Virus record (IMG/VR): IMGVR_UViG_3300031800_000784 | Coordinates: 1-31,009 of that record | Reading direction: 5' to 3' (one strand) | Source: a virus | DNA: 31,009 nucleotides | In this document: in pieces, positions 7,621-14,626 of the stretch | Layout of the letters: each line of letters opens with the position of its first letter | Numbering within the stretch: the stretch's first letter is position 1 | Position numbers and translations under genes: made by a program | The notes under the pieces: generated by a model | Told to the model about the DNA's origin: nothing | The model's database searches: none | Seen by the model: only the letters and a program-made list of their open reading frames with translations

Positions 7621-7898
7621 ACACACATCAAGCAGCCGAAAAAATGCTACAAACAGGGCGTTTTTATACAGCACTGGAATTAGGGCAAGAGTTTAAAGAA
7701 TCTGCAAAACGTGCAAGTGGGTGGCTGTTTAATATTAGGTCTGGTGCAAGGTATAAAACAATAGAAACAGAGCTACCAAATAGAAAGGTTAAATTAATCT
7801 CCATTGATGGCAGAACTATGCCACTAAATAAATTACAAAACACAGCACTGCTATTTAAGCGCCCACGTTTATTGGTTGGGAGTGATAGCCATGCTTAA
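7617..7898 (+). CDS. Small early protein, possible DNA-binding
   Basis: 93 residues. The N-terminal half (TGRFYTALELGQEFKESAKRASGWLFNI) looks like a short winged or helix-turn-helix module: the set-up 'type, choose, align helix' with basic recognition residues, but the match is weak. It is translationally coupled to the gene before and overlaps the gene after. No confident function. Confidence 0.6.
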   Translation: MNTHQAAEKMLQTGRFYTALELGQEFKESAKRASGWLFNIRSGARYKTIETELPNRKVKLISIDGRTMPLNKLQNTALLFKRPRLLVGSDSHA

Positions 7899-8133
7899 GG
7901 CCAAGCAAGACGATACACATAAAAATAAAATTTACTGTGGTACTGCAATTTTTAACGCGCTTAAAAAAGAAATTGGCGTTTTATATGGGAGTGAGTTCAA
8001 GTTCAAAGATGTAAAATTTGTGTGCGATGAATGTTTGCACCCACGACAAATGCTAACACTTGATAAAGAGCTTAAAAAATTATTAAAAGAGCTAGAGGTT
8101 AAATTTCAGGAGAACGAGCATGGCCACAGGTAA
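7891..8133 (+). CDS. Small early protein, unknown
   Basis: 80 residues from the ATG at 7891, preceded by GGGAGTGA. It is Lys-rich with a CDECLHPRQ segment (about 45-53) and a charged C-terminal helix that may form a coiled coil. It overlaps both neighbours, as do the rest of this cluster. Not recognised. Confidence 0.6.
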   Translation: MLKAKQDDTHKNKIYCGTAIFNALKKEIGVLYGSEFKFKDVKFVCDECLHPRQMLTLDKELKKLLKELEVKFQENEHGHR

Positions 8134-8518
8134 GGTAAAAGCGGGTGACGTTTTCAACAATTGGACAGTATTAAACGAAGACCGCCGCAACCGAGGTGTG
8201 CAGCATTTTATGTGTAAATGCGTTTGTGGTACCACTCGCGTAGTTCGTAAAGATAATTTAGGTCATGTCCAGGGCTGCGGTTGCGAGCGAAAAGAATATA
8301 AATTTCGCACCGGGCAAATAAAAACAACAGCAAAGCCAAGTACTAAAAAAGCGCGAATTGTTTCACCAAAAACAGTAAGTGCACCGGCTAAAATGCCGCA
8401 CCACGAAAACCAAGAGCCGCGCCCGCAATACCAGCAGCGCAGCAAATCAACCCGCGAGCTATTAGAAGATCGCTTAGCACAAAAGCAGTTAGAAAAAGAA
8501 TTAAGCGAATTATGGTGA
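8120..8518 (+). CDS. Four-Cys zinc-ribbon-like phage protein
   Basis: 132 residues. The N-terminal domain has GDVFNNWTVLNE, then CKCVCGTTRVVRKDNLGHVQGCGC (about 33-56). This is the Cys-rich pattern found in many small phage DNA-associated proteins and in domains next to HNH or AP2 endonucleases; no nuclease motif is present here. A basic, Pro-rich linker (about 65-115) leads to a charged C-terminal helix. It probably binds nucleic acid, by inference. The start overlaps the previous gene and AGGAG lies 9 nt upstream. Confidence 0.65.
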   Translation: MATGKVKAGDVFNNWTVLNEDRRNRGVQHFMCKCVCGTTRVVRKDNLGHVQGCGCERKEYKFRTGQIKTTAKPSTKKARIVSPKTVSAPAKMPHHENQEPRPQYQQRSKSTRELLEDRLAQKQLEKELSELW

Positions 8519-8521
8519 ACC

Positions 8522-8632
8522 ATGAAACCAACCGTTAAGCGCCGCAACTGGGTATTTCACTCAGTTGTTAAAACCAAAACATTAAATACAACATTAACCA
8601 AAAAGGAAACGCACCATGCACCAACAAAATAA
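8522..8632 (+). CDS. Very small basic protein, possible
   Basis: A 36-codon frame, strongly basic (MKPTVKRRNWVFHSVV at its start), with GGTGAACC just before the ATG. It begins 3 bp after the zinc-ribbon gene and overlaps the next start by 17 nt in another frame. Good spacing and initiation signals argue for translation; nothing is known of its role. Confidence 0.4.
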   Translation: MKPTVKRRNWVFHSVVKTKTLNTTLTKKETHHAPTK

Positions 8633-8975
8633 ACCACTCGACAAAGGCCGTGTAGCCTGTATTGCTGAAAAATACCAGCAAGGCAACACCACCAAAAACC
8701 GCTACGCCACATTAGGCCGCGCCACTAAATGGCCGAGCAACAACCAAGGAGGCAGCGAAAGCGTAGAGATAGAGCTCGACACCATGCCAATAAACCACCA
8801 AGGCCCGTTAAAGCTGTATATTTTTTGGGATAGCGAAAACCAACAAAACCAAGACCAAAGCCAAGGCTACGCACCGCAGCAATACCAAGGGCAGTACGAA
8901 CAGCAGCCACCGCCGCAACAATACGCACCACAGCAACCAGCGCCACAACAACAATATGGCAGGCAGCGCCAGTAA
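8616..8975 (+). CDS. Early protein with Gln/Pro-rich tail, possible ssDNA-binding
   Basis: 119 residues. The N-terminal beta-rich part (about 10-72, including TKNRYATLGRATKWPS and ESVEIELDTMPI) recalls small OB-like phage or plasmid proteins. Residues about 76-119 are almost only Gln, Pro, Tyr, Ala and Gly. A compact domain plus a flexible tail is typical of ssDNA-binding proteins, which a rolling-circle phage would need, but the tail lacks the usual acidic tip. AAAAAGGAAACG lies before the ATG. It is the last gene of the early operon, followed by a strong terminator. The functional call is inference. Confidence 0.6.
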   Translation: MHQQNKPLDKGRVACIAEKYQQGNTTKNRYATLGRATKWPSNNQGGSESVEIELDTMPINHQGPLKLYIFWDSENQQNQDQSQGYAPQQYQGQYEQQPPPQQYAPQQPAPQQQYGRQRQ

Positions 8976-8995
8976 AAAATAAAAACAGCACCCAC

Positions 8996-9023
8996 AAAAA
9001 AGCCCGTTTAATACGGGCTTTTT
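8996..9023. terminator. Bidirectional terminator ending the early operon
   Basis: AGCCCGT-TTAAT-ACGGGCT stem (9001-9007 with 9013-9019), flanked by an A-run and a T-run so it works on both strands. It separates the early operon from the convergent ogr-like gene. Confidence 0.88.
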
Positions 9024-9045
9024 AATGCGTGAAATAAAGTAAAAG

Positions 9046-9291
9046 CTAAAGGCCAACTAATTCCAATTGTTGTTCGCGAGGTAGGCTTTTAATAAGCGCT
9101 GCGGCTAATTGTTGCGTGCTTTTTACAGGAGGATTTAAGAAGTGATCAAACGATTGGGTAATACGGAACGTGGCCCCGCATTGTTTTGTATTAGTACACG
9201 AGCAATATAAATTAACAACATGGGCGCTTTGCTTTTCGCGTGATGTAATTGTTGCTTTAGCTTCGCAATTTGGACAAGTAACCCGCGCCAT
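9046..9291 (-). CDS. ogr: Ogr/Delta-type zinc-finger late transcription activator
   Basis: 81 residues from the ATG at 9291, chosen because GGGTGG lies 6 nt upstream; an in-frame ATG at 9300 overlaps that site. It has CPNC (Cys6, Cys9), an aromatic/hydroxyl-rich stretch, then CSCTNTKQCGATF (Cys30, Cys32, Cys38), matching the Cys-X2-Cys-X22-Cys-X4/5-Cys zinc site of P2 Ogr and P4 Delta. FRITQSFDHF follows, as in the family. These activators bind upstream of late promoters and contact the RNA polymerase alpha subunit. It should switch on the capsid and tail operons. Its promoter overlaps a LexA box (9320-9335), which would place late expression under direct SOS control. Confidence 0.92.
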   Translation of the reverse strand: MARVTCPNCEAKATITSREKQSAHVVNLYCSCTNTKQCGATFRITQSFDHFLNPPVKSTQQLAAALIKSLPREQQLELVGL

Positions 9292-9319
9292 AATAACCAC
9301 CCATCGTTAATAAAATACA

Positions 9320-9353
9320 CTGTTATTATATACAGCAGTTTGTTGCGTGACAA
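9320..9353 (-). promoter_or_regulatory. ogr promoter with overlapping LexA (SOS) box
   Basis: On the minus strand, TTGTCA (9353-9348), exactly 17 bp, then TATAAT (9330-9325), a near-consensus sigma70 promoter with start near 9318. CTGT-TATTATAT-ACAG (9320-9335) is a perfect CTGT-N8-ACAG LexA box with an all-A/T core, and it covers the -10 box. LexA binding would block RNA polymerase. The geometry is seen directly; LexA control is inferred from the consensus. Confidence 0.8.
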
Positions 9354-9440
9354 ATAACCATTTAACTATTAGCTGAGAATCAAAAAGCTAAAAAATTCAC
9401 TCCTCCTCGCCTTCCGCTTTCGTGCAAAAAATGCGTCAAA

Positions 9441-9568
9441 TTGACAACCCCAGTGACAAGCACTTTTTGGCTAAGCCTTATAATAAAAGGATCTAAAAGA
9501 AAGTTTAAAAGGATCGCAATGACAAAAAAGTGACAATGTTAGACACAAAGTGACAATGAAAAGATCAA
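9441..9568. repeat. Direct-repeat cluster in the ogr/PapB-like intergenic region
   Basis: Within the 342-bp gap between the divergent genes at 9291 and 9634, AGTGACAA occurs at 9452-9459, 9529-9536 and 9549-9556; the last two share AGTGACAATG exactly 20 bp apart. TAAAAGGATC occurs at 9484-9493 and 9506-9515, with a weaker copy at 9556-9565. The second set matches the paired AAGGATC site inside the replication gene. These could be iterons, an accessory origin or regulator sites. The rest of the gap holds no gene. Confidence 0.5.
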
Positions 9569-9609
9569 ATGGGTGGCTATTTATTTAATATTGAAATATT
9601 ATTAAATTA

Positions 9610-9627
9610 TTATCAGTTAACCGATAA
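9610..9627. promoter_or_regulatory. Near-perfect palindrome, probable operator
   Basis: TTATC-A-GTTAAC-C-GATAA is an 18-bp dyad with one mismatched pair, ending 6 bp before the ATG of the PapB-like gene. A weak promoter (TTAATA, 17 bp, TATTAT at 9608-9613) runs into it. It is well placed for autoregulation of that gene. Confidence 0.45.
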
Positions 9628-9633
9628 CTATTT

Positions 9634-9879
9634 ATGATCTATTTATTTAAAGGCACGCAAACACCAGAGCGATTAAACTTGCTTTTATCGCTGTGTAAAA
9701 TTAGCAGTGAAGATATTAAAACTGCGCTCAGCGATTACCTAGTTCGCGGCATTGATAAAAAGTCAGCGGCGCTATTAAACGGAGTTCCTGCGCCTAACTT
9801 TTCACGCGCACTTAATCAGCTAAATGCTAAAGCCGAAGTGGTCGAGAAAATAAAAGAAATAGATTGGCAAAAGCGCTAG
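9634..9879 (+). CDS. PapB/FocB-like small transcriptional regulator
   Basis: 81 residues. ISSEDIKTALSDYLVRGIDK (about 24-43), then the helix-turn-helix AALLNGVPAPNFSRALNQLN (about 45-64), match the PapB/FocB-type adhesin regulator family, whose members bind AT-rich repeats as oligomers. Here it is a phage gene divergent from ogr, so it may act on ogr, on its own palindrome (9610-9627) or on the 9452-9565 repeats. Its stop codon lies in the terminator stem shared with the convergent holin-like gene. The family call is moderate to good; the target is inference. Confidence 0.75.
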   Translation: MIYLFKGTQTPERLNLLLSLCKISSEDIKTALSDYLVRGIDKKSAALLNGVPAPNFSRALNQLNAKAEVVEKIKEIDWQKR

Positions 9880-9900
9880 CTAGTCACTAGCGCTTTTTTT
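9871..9900. terminator. Bidirectional terminator containing two stop codons
   Basis: AAGCGCTAG-CTAGTCA-CTAGCGCTT gives a 9-bp stem followed by seven T on the plus strand. The plus gene's TAG (9877-9879) and the minus gene's TAG (9882-9880) are adjacent and lie within the hairpin, an extremely compact junction. Confidence 0.85.
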
Positions 9901-10338
9901 ATTGCCGCCTTTACTTCCCCAAAATGCTCTAAACAATCGCATTAATCCAAGCGTCGAAACCGCAATCCCTACAATCACAAATTCAAAGTACCAGGGCGCG
10001 CCTTGATAACCCATAGATTGCCAACCTTTATGCATGTAAGGTTGCATGGCCGGTATAAAATGGCAGATGAACAAACCCAAAAAGAATAGAATGATCAATT
10101 CATCCATTAAGGTTTTGTCGCGGTTCTTCAGCACAAGCAAGTCATAATCAGCATCGTTTTGCTCGGCTTGCATGCAGCGCCTTGCTTTGGCTTCAAACTG
10201 CGCAATTTTAAAGTTGTTTTCAGCACGCGCTACGTCTGCAGCCATTTCTGCCGCTATGCGTTTACGCTCAACATAGCCGCCGGTTAAATCGGCTATTGGG
10301 TCAGTGATGAATGAAACCAATGTTTTAAACCATCCCAT
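9880..10338 (-). CDS. Holin-like membrane protein (3TM-holin type)
   Basis: 152 residues. An amphipathic N-terminal part has GWFKTLVSFITDPIADLTGGYVE, followed by a charged helix (about 24-75). Two hydrophobic segments lie at about 78-95 and 118-136, and the tail is basic. This fits the phage 3TM-holin type that permeabilises the inner membrane at lysis. It is the last gene of the leftward terminase-portal operon and overlaps the previous stop by 1 nt (TAATG). Whether this or its upstream neighbour is the true holin, with the other acting as antiholin, cannot be decided. Confidence 0.65.
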   Translation of the reverse strand: MGWFKTLVSFITDPIADLTGGYVERKRIAAEMAADVARAENNFKIAQFEAKARRCMQAEQNDADYDLLVLKNRDKTLMDELIILFFLGLFICHFIPAMQPYMHKGWQSMGYQGAPWYFEFVIVGIAVSTLGLMRLFRAFWGSKGGNKKSASD

Positions 10339-10664
10339 TATTTGCCACCCCTAATTAATTTAATAAACGCTTTTGGGTCTTTGCTAATTGCTTTTATTAG
10401 CGTGTCGAATCCCTCTAAAATGTGTGGGGCCGCATACGCAGTTACACCAATAACACCCGTTTTTAAGCTTTCATCAAATTGCCGCCACTCGCAAAACATA
10501 GCCGCCAAGTACGCGGCAAAAACAGCAATTAACACACTCATAAAATAATGAAAAAACGTAAACACTTTACGGCTTAAATACATTTGTATAGCCGCCGCTA
10601 AAAAGCTCAACATAAGCAACTGCCCCCACTGTTTAATAAATTCAACTATATCTATCCAGCTCAT
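10338..10664 (-). CDS. LydA-like holin (superfamily III) candidate
   Basis: 108 residues with a hydrophobic segment at about 13-30, another at about 37-58, and a weak third around 68-80. The pattern of a short N terminus, paired helices with Ala/Gly faces, and VIGVTAYAAPHILEGF before a cytoplasmic basic tail resembles LydA-type holins. It overlaps the portal gene's stop (ATGA), so it is translationally coupled to packaging genes. The lysin candidate is far away on the other strand (19716-20345), so the lysis functions are split between two operons. Confidence 0.65.
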   Translation of the reverse strand: MSWIDIVEFIKQWGQLLMLSFLAAAIQMYLSRKVFTFFHYFMSVLIAVFAAYLAAMFCEWRQFDESLKTGVIGVTAYAAPHILEGFDTLIKAISKDPKAFIKLIRGGK

Positions 10665-11725
10665 GCGTCTTCCTTGGGTGTTGGGTTAAGGTCTGAATAT
10701 TCAGGCTCTTTAAATTCAATGCGCTGCGCTGCAGGCAAGTAATTATTAATACCTAAAACATCTTGCTGCATTGGCACAACTTCATTGTTGTAATAGGCAC
10801 GGGTAATTTTATCTAAGTCGCCAAAGCCGTTTTTATCACCAGACGACTGGCCGCTTAGCGCTTCTTGCGCGCGGTGCATACTTAGCATATCGTTAAGCGT
10901 AATTTTTTTAATCCGCTCAAACTCATCTTTAGTTGATATATCGCCAACCGGTGTAATGTTTATCGCTTTTTCAGCATCGGCCTTATTGCTACGAAAATTA
11001 AAAAACAAACTTCTAAAGTTACCCACGCCTTTGCTATCGCGTATAGCATCTTTTAATGCCGTTTCATCTTCAGCGCTTAAATTAGGATCAGCCATTGAAA
11101 ATATAAAGCCCATGTGCGCACCGTTTTTGTAATACCGGCGGCGAAATAAAGTCGCATCTTCATTTAATAATGCCGACTGAATACCGCCATAATATTGCGG
11201 TATACCGTAAATGCCTTGGCCGGGGTCGTACTCTTTTACATGTATAATTTCGCCCGCATTAAAGTAAATAGGCTCATGGCTGCGGTTACTTAATTGCGCA
11301 TATACCCCACGCGTATCGGTATAGCGCATAGTGAGCGCAGGCAAATGGCGCAGTTTAATAACCTGCCCAAACGAGTTTTTAATAATCTGCAAATAAGCGT
11401 TACCGCTCCACAGTAAATCAAAGGCAAATTTACTTAAGGCCTGATGGCTTAAAAGCGGGTTGGGCTTATACCATTTTAAAATCATGTTGCGCTTAAAGTA
11501 GAGAATGGGCCCGTGCTGGGCATTAACGCGCAGCAGCTTTACCAAACCTTGTAAACTTATTGGCGGTGCATAAATGCCGTTGCTATCGCTAAACACCCCA
11601 ATGTAATCGGTTAGCCGGTTATCTAAACACGGCTCAGGATCGCCAAAGCTAAACGAATCGGTAACCGCTGTTCGTTGGTTATAGTTAGGCGCATGGCCGT
11701 TACTTACTTGTAATCGTGGTTTCAT
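10661..11725 (-). CDS. Q: Portal protein, P2 gpQ family
   Basis: 354 residues, the usual length for PBSX/P2 portal proteins. It includes the early block DYIGVFSDSNGIYAPPISLQGL, the LLWSGNAYLQII segment, IIHVKEYDPGQGIYGIPQYYGG (about 163-184), RRRYYKNGAHMGFIF, and the late RAQEALSGQSSGD motif, all characteristic of the family. It forms the dodecameric vertex through which DNA is packaged and to which the tail joins. It overlaps the terminase stop by 1 nt and is transcribed away from the capsid genes, as Q is in P2. Confidence 0.95.
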   Translation of the reverse strand: MKPRLQVSNGHAPNYNQRTAVTDSFSFGDPEPCLDNRLTDYIGVFSDSNGIYAPPISLQGLVKLLRVNAQHGPILYFKRNMILKWYKPNPLLSHQALSKFAFDLLWSGNAYLQIIKNSFGQVIKLRHLPALTMRYTDTRGVYAQLSNRSHEPIYFNAGEIIHVKEYDPGQGIYGIPQYYGGIQSALLNEDATLFRRRYYKNGAHMGFIFSMADPNLSAEDETALKDAIRDSKGVGNFRSLFFNFRSNKADAEKAINITPVGDISTKDEFERIKKITLNDMLSMHRAQEALSGQSSGDKNGFGDLDKITRAYYNNEVVPMQQDVLGINNYLPAAQRIEFKEPEYSDLNPTPKEDA

Positions 11726-13509
11726 TAAGCTGCAATTCCTACAGAGGTTTGGCGGCTGTGGGCATTGCCGTCCAGTGGTTCAAATTTCATAGCGTGCATA
11801 ATTGCCCACGCAATATCGGCATGGCCTGTGGTAGCGGTGCGGTTTGTGGCATAGGTAATTTGGTCGCCAACCACTTTACGGCGAATATTTATAAACGAGC
11901 TGGCAATATTTACTGCGTCCTGGTCAAACTCAAAACGGCGGTTTTTAATTACGTTAATCGCCTTAATAACCAGTTGGTTTTTAATAATTGGGTTGTAATG
12001 TATTGGCTCGGCGTTAGGGTAAAATTTAGTGATCATCTCCCATACACCATAACCAATGCCGGTGGTATCAACACCAATGTGTTGCACGTTGTATTTTTCG
12101 GTGAGTAGTTTTATCTCGCTGGCCATGGCTTCAAAGTCATTACCGCTTAAATCAACTGCTTCAAGTAAACGGAATTTTTCACCAGGCTTCATTGGTGCAC
12201 TTAACACAGCAACGCTTGCTTTATCACCAAAGCGGGCAGGGTCAAAACCAATTACCACAGGTTTGAGTGCAAACGGGCGTTCGCACTCTAAATCAAAGTC
12301 ATCCCATTTAGTTGAGTCGCCAACACAGGCCATAATTTGCTTAAGGTTAAACGCACTGTGGGCATCATCAATAAACTTACACATAAACAAGTTATTAAAC
12401 TCATCGGTGCTGTATTCGTTTTCAAGTACTTCAATATCAATACGGTCAAAGCCACTTTTAACCACATCGTGCACGGTGAGCATTTGTCGCCAAATACCAT
12501 CGTCACACAGCAAGCCATGCTTTAAGTTTTTATGGCTAACATCAATGGCAAATTCAGGGTCGTTACAGGCTTTGGTTTTTCTGTACCATTTACCATTCCA
12601 GTGGTCGTAGGCTTCATGGCTGGTAACACTTGGCGTACTAAAGTAGGTAATACGCAAATGCTTATGCGTTGCCATGGCCTGCGCCAAACCGCGCAACGTT
12701 TTATAGTTCGGTATCCAAAACACTTCATCTATATATAAGTCGCCCGACTCCGACTGAGCCGTACGCGCATTGGTACTTTTAAATATAAGCTTAACCGTTT
12801 TACCGCCGGCTAAATTAAGCACCATGGGCGAGCCGGTTAATTCAATATTAAAATGCTCACGGCACAGCGCCACAATATTGGCTTTAAATACCTCGGCTTG
12901 GTCACGGCTTGCCGATATAAATATTTTATTGCGGCCATTAATAACCGCATCGTAAAACGCTTCAAACGCAAAGTAAAAAGTAGCCCCAATTTGTCGGGGC
13001 TTTAAAATAAAGCGCGCGCGGTAGTCTTGGTTTTCAAACCAATGTTTTTGGTGTGGGTAAAGCAGTTTGTCTTTAAGCTCGTTGAGCATATCAACGGTAA
13101 TGCCAGAGCAATCGTTTTTCTTTTTCTTCTTCGACTTTTTATTACTGCCACTGCCATTACTGCTCCCCGCATCATCGTTACTAGCGCGTTGTTTAGGGGC
13201 AGGGGCAAGTTTACTTTTATTAAGTGCGCATAACTGGCGGGTGCAAAAATCTAACTCTTTGTAGTCGGCATCGGTTTTATTGTCTTTATCGGCTAACAAA
13301 TTAATGCGGCGGCTAAACGCCATTTCGGCATTATATGTTGGGCACATGTCTGCCCAGTTCTCAGCCTCAGCCCAACGGCGAACGCTACGCGCACTTGGCA
13401 TATCGTCAAGCTCGGCTATTTCCTCGTAGGTATAGCCCTCAACAACATACAAGTCTTGTGCTTTTTTGCGTACGTCTGGTCCGTAGTTAGCCTTCATATT
13501 GCGCCACAT
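11725..13509 (-). CDS. P: Large terminase subunit (ATPase/nuclease), P2 gpP family
   Basis: 594 residues. An N-terminal helix-turn-helix (TYEEIAELDDMPSARSVRRW, about 27-46) is followed by a Lys/Ser/Asn-rich linker (about 105-133). The ATPase has a Walker A-like KPRQIGAT (170-177) and a Walker B LYIDE (258-262), with STPS as a coupling motif. The C-terminal nuclease has VIGFDPARFGD (Asp423) and GVDTTGIGYG. It cuts and pumps DNA into the prohead, working with the small subunit at 15751-16494. The start is ATG at 13509; an in-frame ATG at 13497 is possible. It is the first gene of the leftward late operon. Confidence 0.95.
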   Translation of the reverse strand: MWRNMKANYGPDVRKKAQDLYVVEGYTYEEIAELDDMPSARSVRRWAEAENWADMCPTYNAEMAFSRRINLLADKDNKTDADYKELDFCTRQLCALNKSKLAPAPKQRASNDDAGSSNGSGSNKKSKKKKKNDCSGITVDMLNELKDKLLYPHQKHWFENQDYRARFILKPRQIGATFYFAFEAFYDAVINGRNKIFISASRDQAEVFKANIVALCREHFNIELTGSPMVLNLAGGKTVKLIFKSTNARTAQSESGDLYIDEVFWIPNYKTLRGLAQAMATHKHLRITYFSTPSVTSHEAYDHWNGKWYRKTKACNDPEFAIDVSHKNLKHGLLCDDGIWRQMLTVHDVVKSGFDRIDIEVLENEYSTDEFNNLFMCKFIDDAHSAFNLKQIMACVGDSTKWDDFDLECERPFALKPVVIGFDPARFGDKASVAVLSAPMKPGEKFRLLEAVDLSGNDFEAMASEIKLLTEKYNVQHIGVDTTGIGYGVWEMITKFYPNAEPIHYNPIIKNQLVIKAINVIKNRRFEFDQDAVNIASSFINIRRKVVGDQITYATNRTATTGHADIAWAIMHAMKFEPLDGNAHSRQTSVGIAA

Positions 13510-13701
13510 TAATTAATCCATGGCGGCAGTGTATTAGTAATAAAGGGCGTAATCTGTTTGTTAAAAACCTATCCATTCCTAAAAGTTAAATATAGGAATT
13601 TCAAAAAGTTAAACCGTTGGAAAGGTGCAAAAGGAGGGTGCAAACTGCAATTACTTTAAAGCATTAAGCTTAATTAAAAAACATTTAAAAGGTTTGTTTA
13701 T
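13510..13701. promoter_or_regulatory. Divergent late-promoter region
   Basis: Gene-free region between the leftward terminase and rightward scaffold operons. It holds a perfect dyad ATTCCTA-N11-TAGGAAT (13575-13599) near its centre and a direct repeat GGTGCAAA (13624-13631 and 13637-13644, 13 bp apart). Ogr activates divergent late promoters from dyads in P2-like phages, so the dyad is the best candidate site. The exact P2 TGT-N12-ACA pattern was not found, and no strong sigma70 boxes are visible, as expected for activator-dependent promoters. Confidence 0.5.
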
Positions 13702-14583
13702 ATGCCAGGTCAACTACGCACAAAACCACTTTCTATTGCCGCCGTTGGCATGACCGTCGACGGCCGCGAAATCACCGAGCAAGACGTAGCCGACATAGTA
13801 GAAACCTACAACCCGCGTAAATATGGCGCACGCATAAACCTTGATCACGAATTTAACTGGTCAGGCTGGGCCGCTAAAAACCTACACAATGTTGATATAC
13901 CCGGCATGTTGGGTGATGTAGAAAGCGTACAAGCCTACGAAAACGAAGAAGGTGTAGTGTGCCTATACGCCGTGCTCGCACCCAACCAAGGGTTTGTAGC
14001 ATTAAACAAAGCCGACCAAGCTGTATATTTTAGCATCGAAATTAGCCGCGACTTCATGGGCACTGGCAAAACCTACCTAACCGGCCTAGCAGTTACCGAC
14101 TACCCAGCAAGCTGCTACACCGACCGCATCCATTTCAGTAGTAAGAGCAAAGCAGACGACACGGAAGTCTCTTTATTAACCGTTGACTTAGGGTCATGTG
14201 AGCCTATCGACACACCTAAAAAACCCTTTTTCAAACGACTATTCGCAAAGGAAGAACCCGACATGAAACCAGAAGAATTAGCCACAGCATTAAAAGATGC
14301 ACTCGGCACACCGCTTGAAGAGTTTGGCCAAAAGCTAGACGGCCTAACCGCAAAGCTTGATGCGTTTTCAACAACAAAAGTTGACGACGAAGAAGAAACA
14401 GCCCCGCCAGTTGAAGAATCAGCCGAGCTTACAAAGCTTAAAGAAGAGCTATCAAGCACAAAAACAGCACTGGACGAACTAAACGACAAGTTTGCCAAAG
14501 CATTAAAAGCACCTGCGGGTGACACAACCAACGCCGACGACGAACCCGAAGGCGACGACGGCAAATACAGCAACTGTCTGTAA
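13702..14583 (+). CDS. O: Capsid scaffold and maturation protease, P2 gpO family
   Basis: 293 residues. The N-terminal serine protease domain carries the P2 gpO triad by position: Asp20 in TVDGRE, His49 in INLDHEF, and Ser111 in VYFSIEI. TYLTGLAVTDYPAS follows. A long acidic helical scaffold region (about 190-270), likely coiled coil, has the sequence type KEELSSTKTALDELNDK. It guides prohead assembly, trims the capsid protein and is itself cleaved. AAAAGG lies before the ATG. It is the first gene of the rightward late operon. Confidence 0.95.
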   Translation: MPGQLRTKPLSIAAVGMTVDGREITEQDVADIVETYNPRKYGARINLDHEFNWSGWAAKNLHNVDIPGMLGDVESVQAYENEEGVVCLYAVLAPNQGFVALNKADQAVYFSIEISRDFMGTGKTYLTGLAVTDYPASCYTDRIHFSSKSKADDTEVSLLTVDLGSCEPIDTPKKPFFKRLFAKEEPDMKPEELATALKDALGTPLEEFGQKLDGLTAKLDAFSTTKVDDEEETAPPVEESAELTKLKEELSSTKTALDELNDKFAKALKAPAGDTTNADDEPEGDDGKYSNCL

Positions 14584-14626
14584 TTGTCTTCACCCTAACT
14601 TAACTTAGTAAAACGCAGGAAAGCAC

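Noticed and set aside
8996-9023. Possible attachment or recombination site at the GC hairpin
   Set aside because: Flanking A- and T-runs and position between convergent genes fit a bidirectional terminator.
12056-12610. Plus-strand frame of 184 codons opposite the terminase
   Set aside because: Shadow of the terminase nuclease domain; composition (Ser/Leu-rich) is typical of antisense frames.
14115-14573. A 152-codon minus-strand frame, Ser-rich, inside the scaffold gene
   Set aside because: Antisense of the acidic coiled-coil region (GAA/GAC codons read as Ser/Phe/Val); an artefact of composition.
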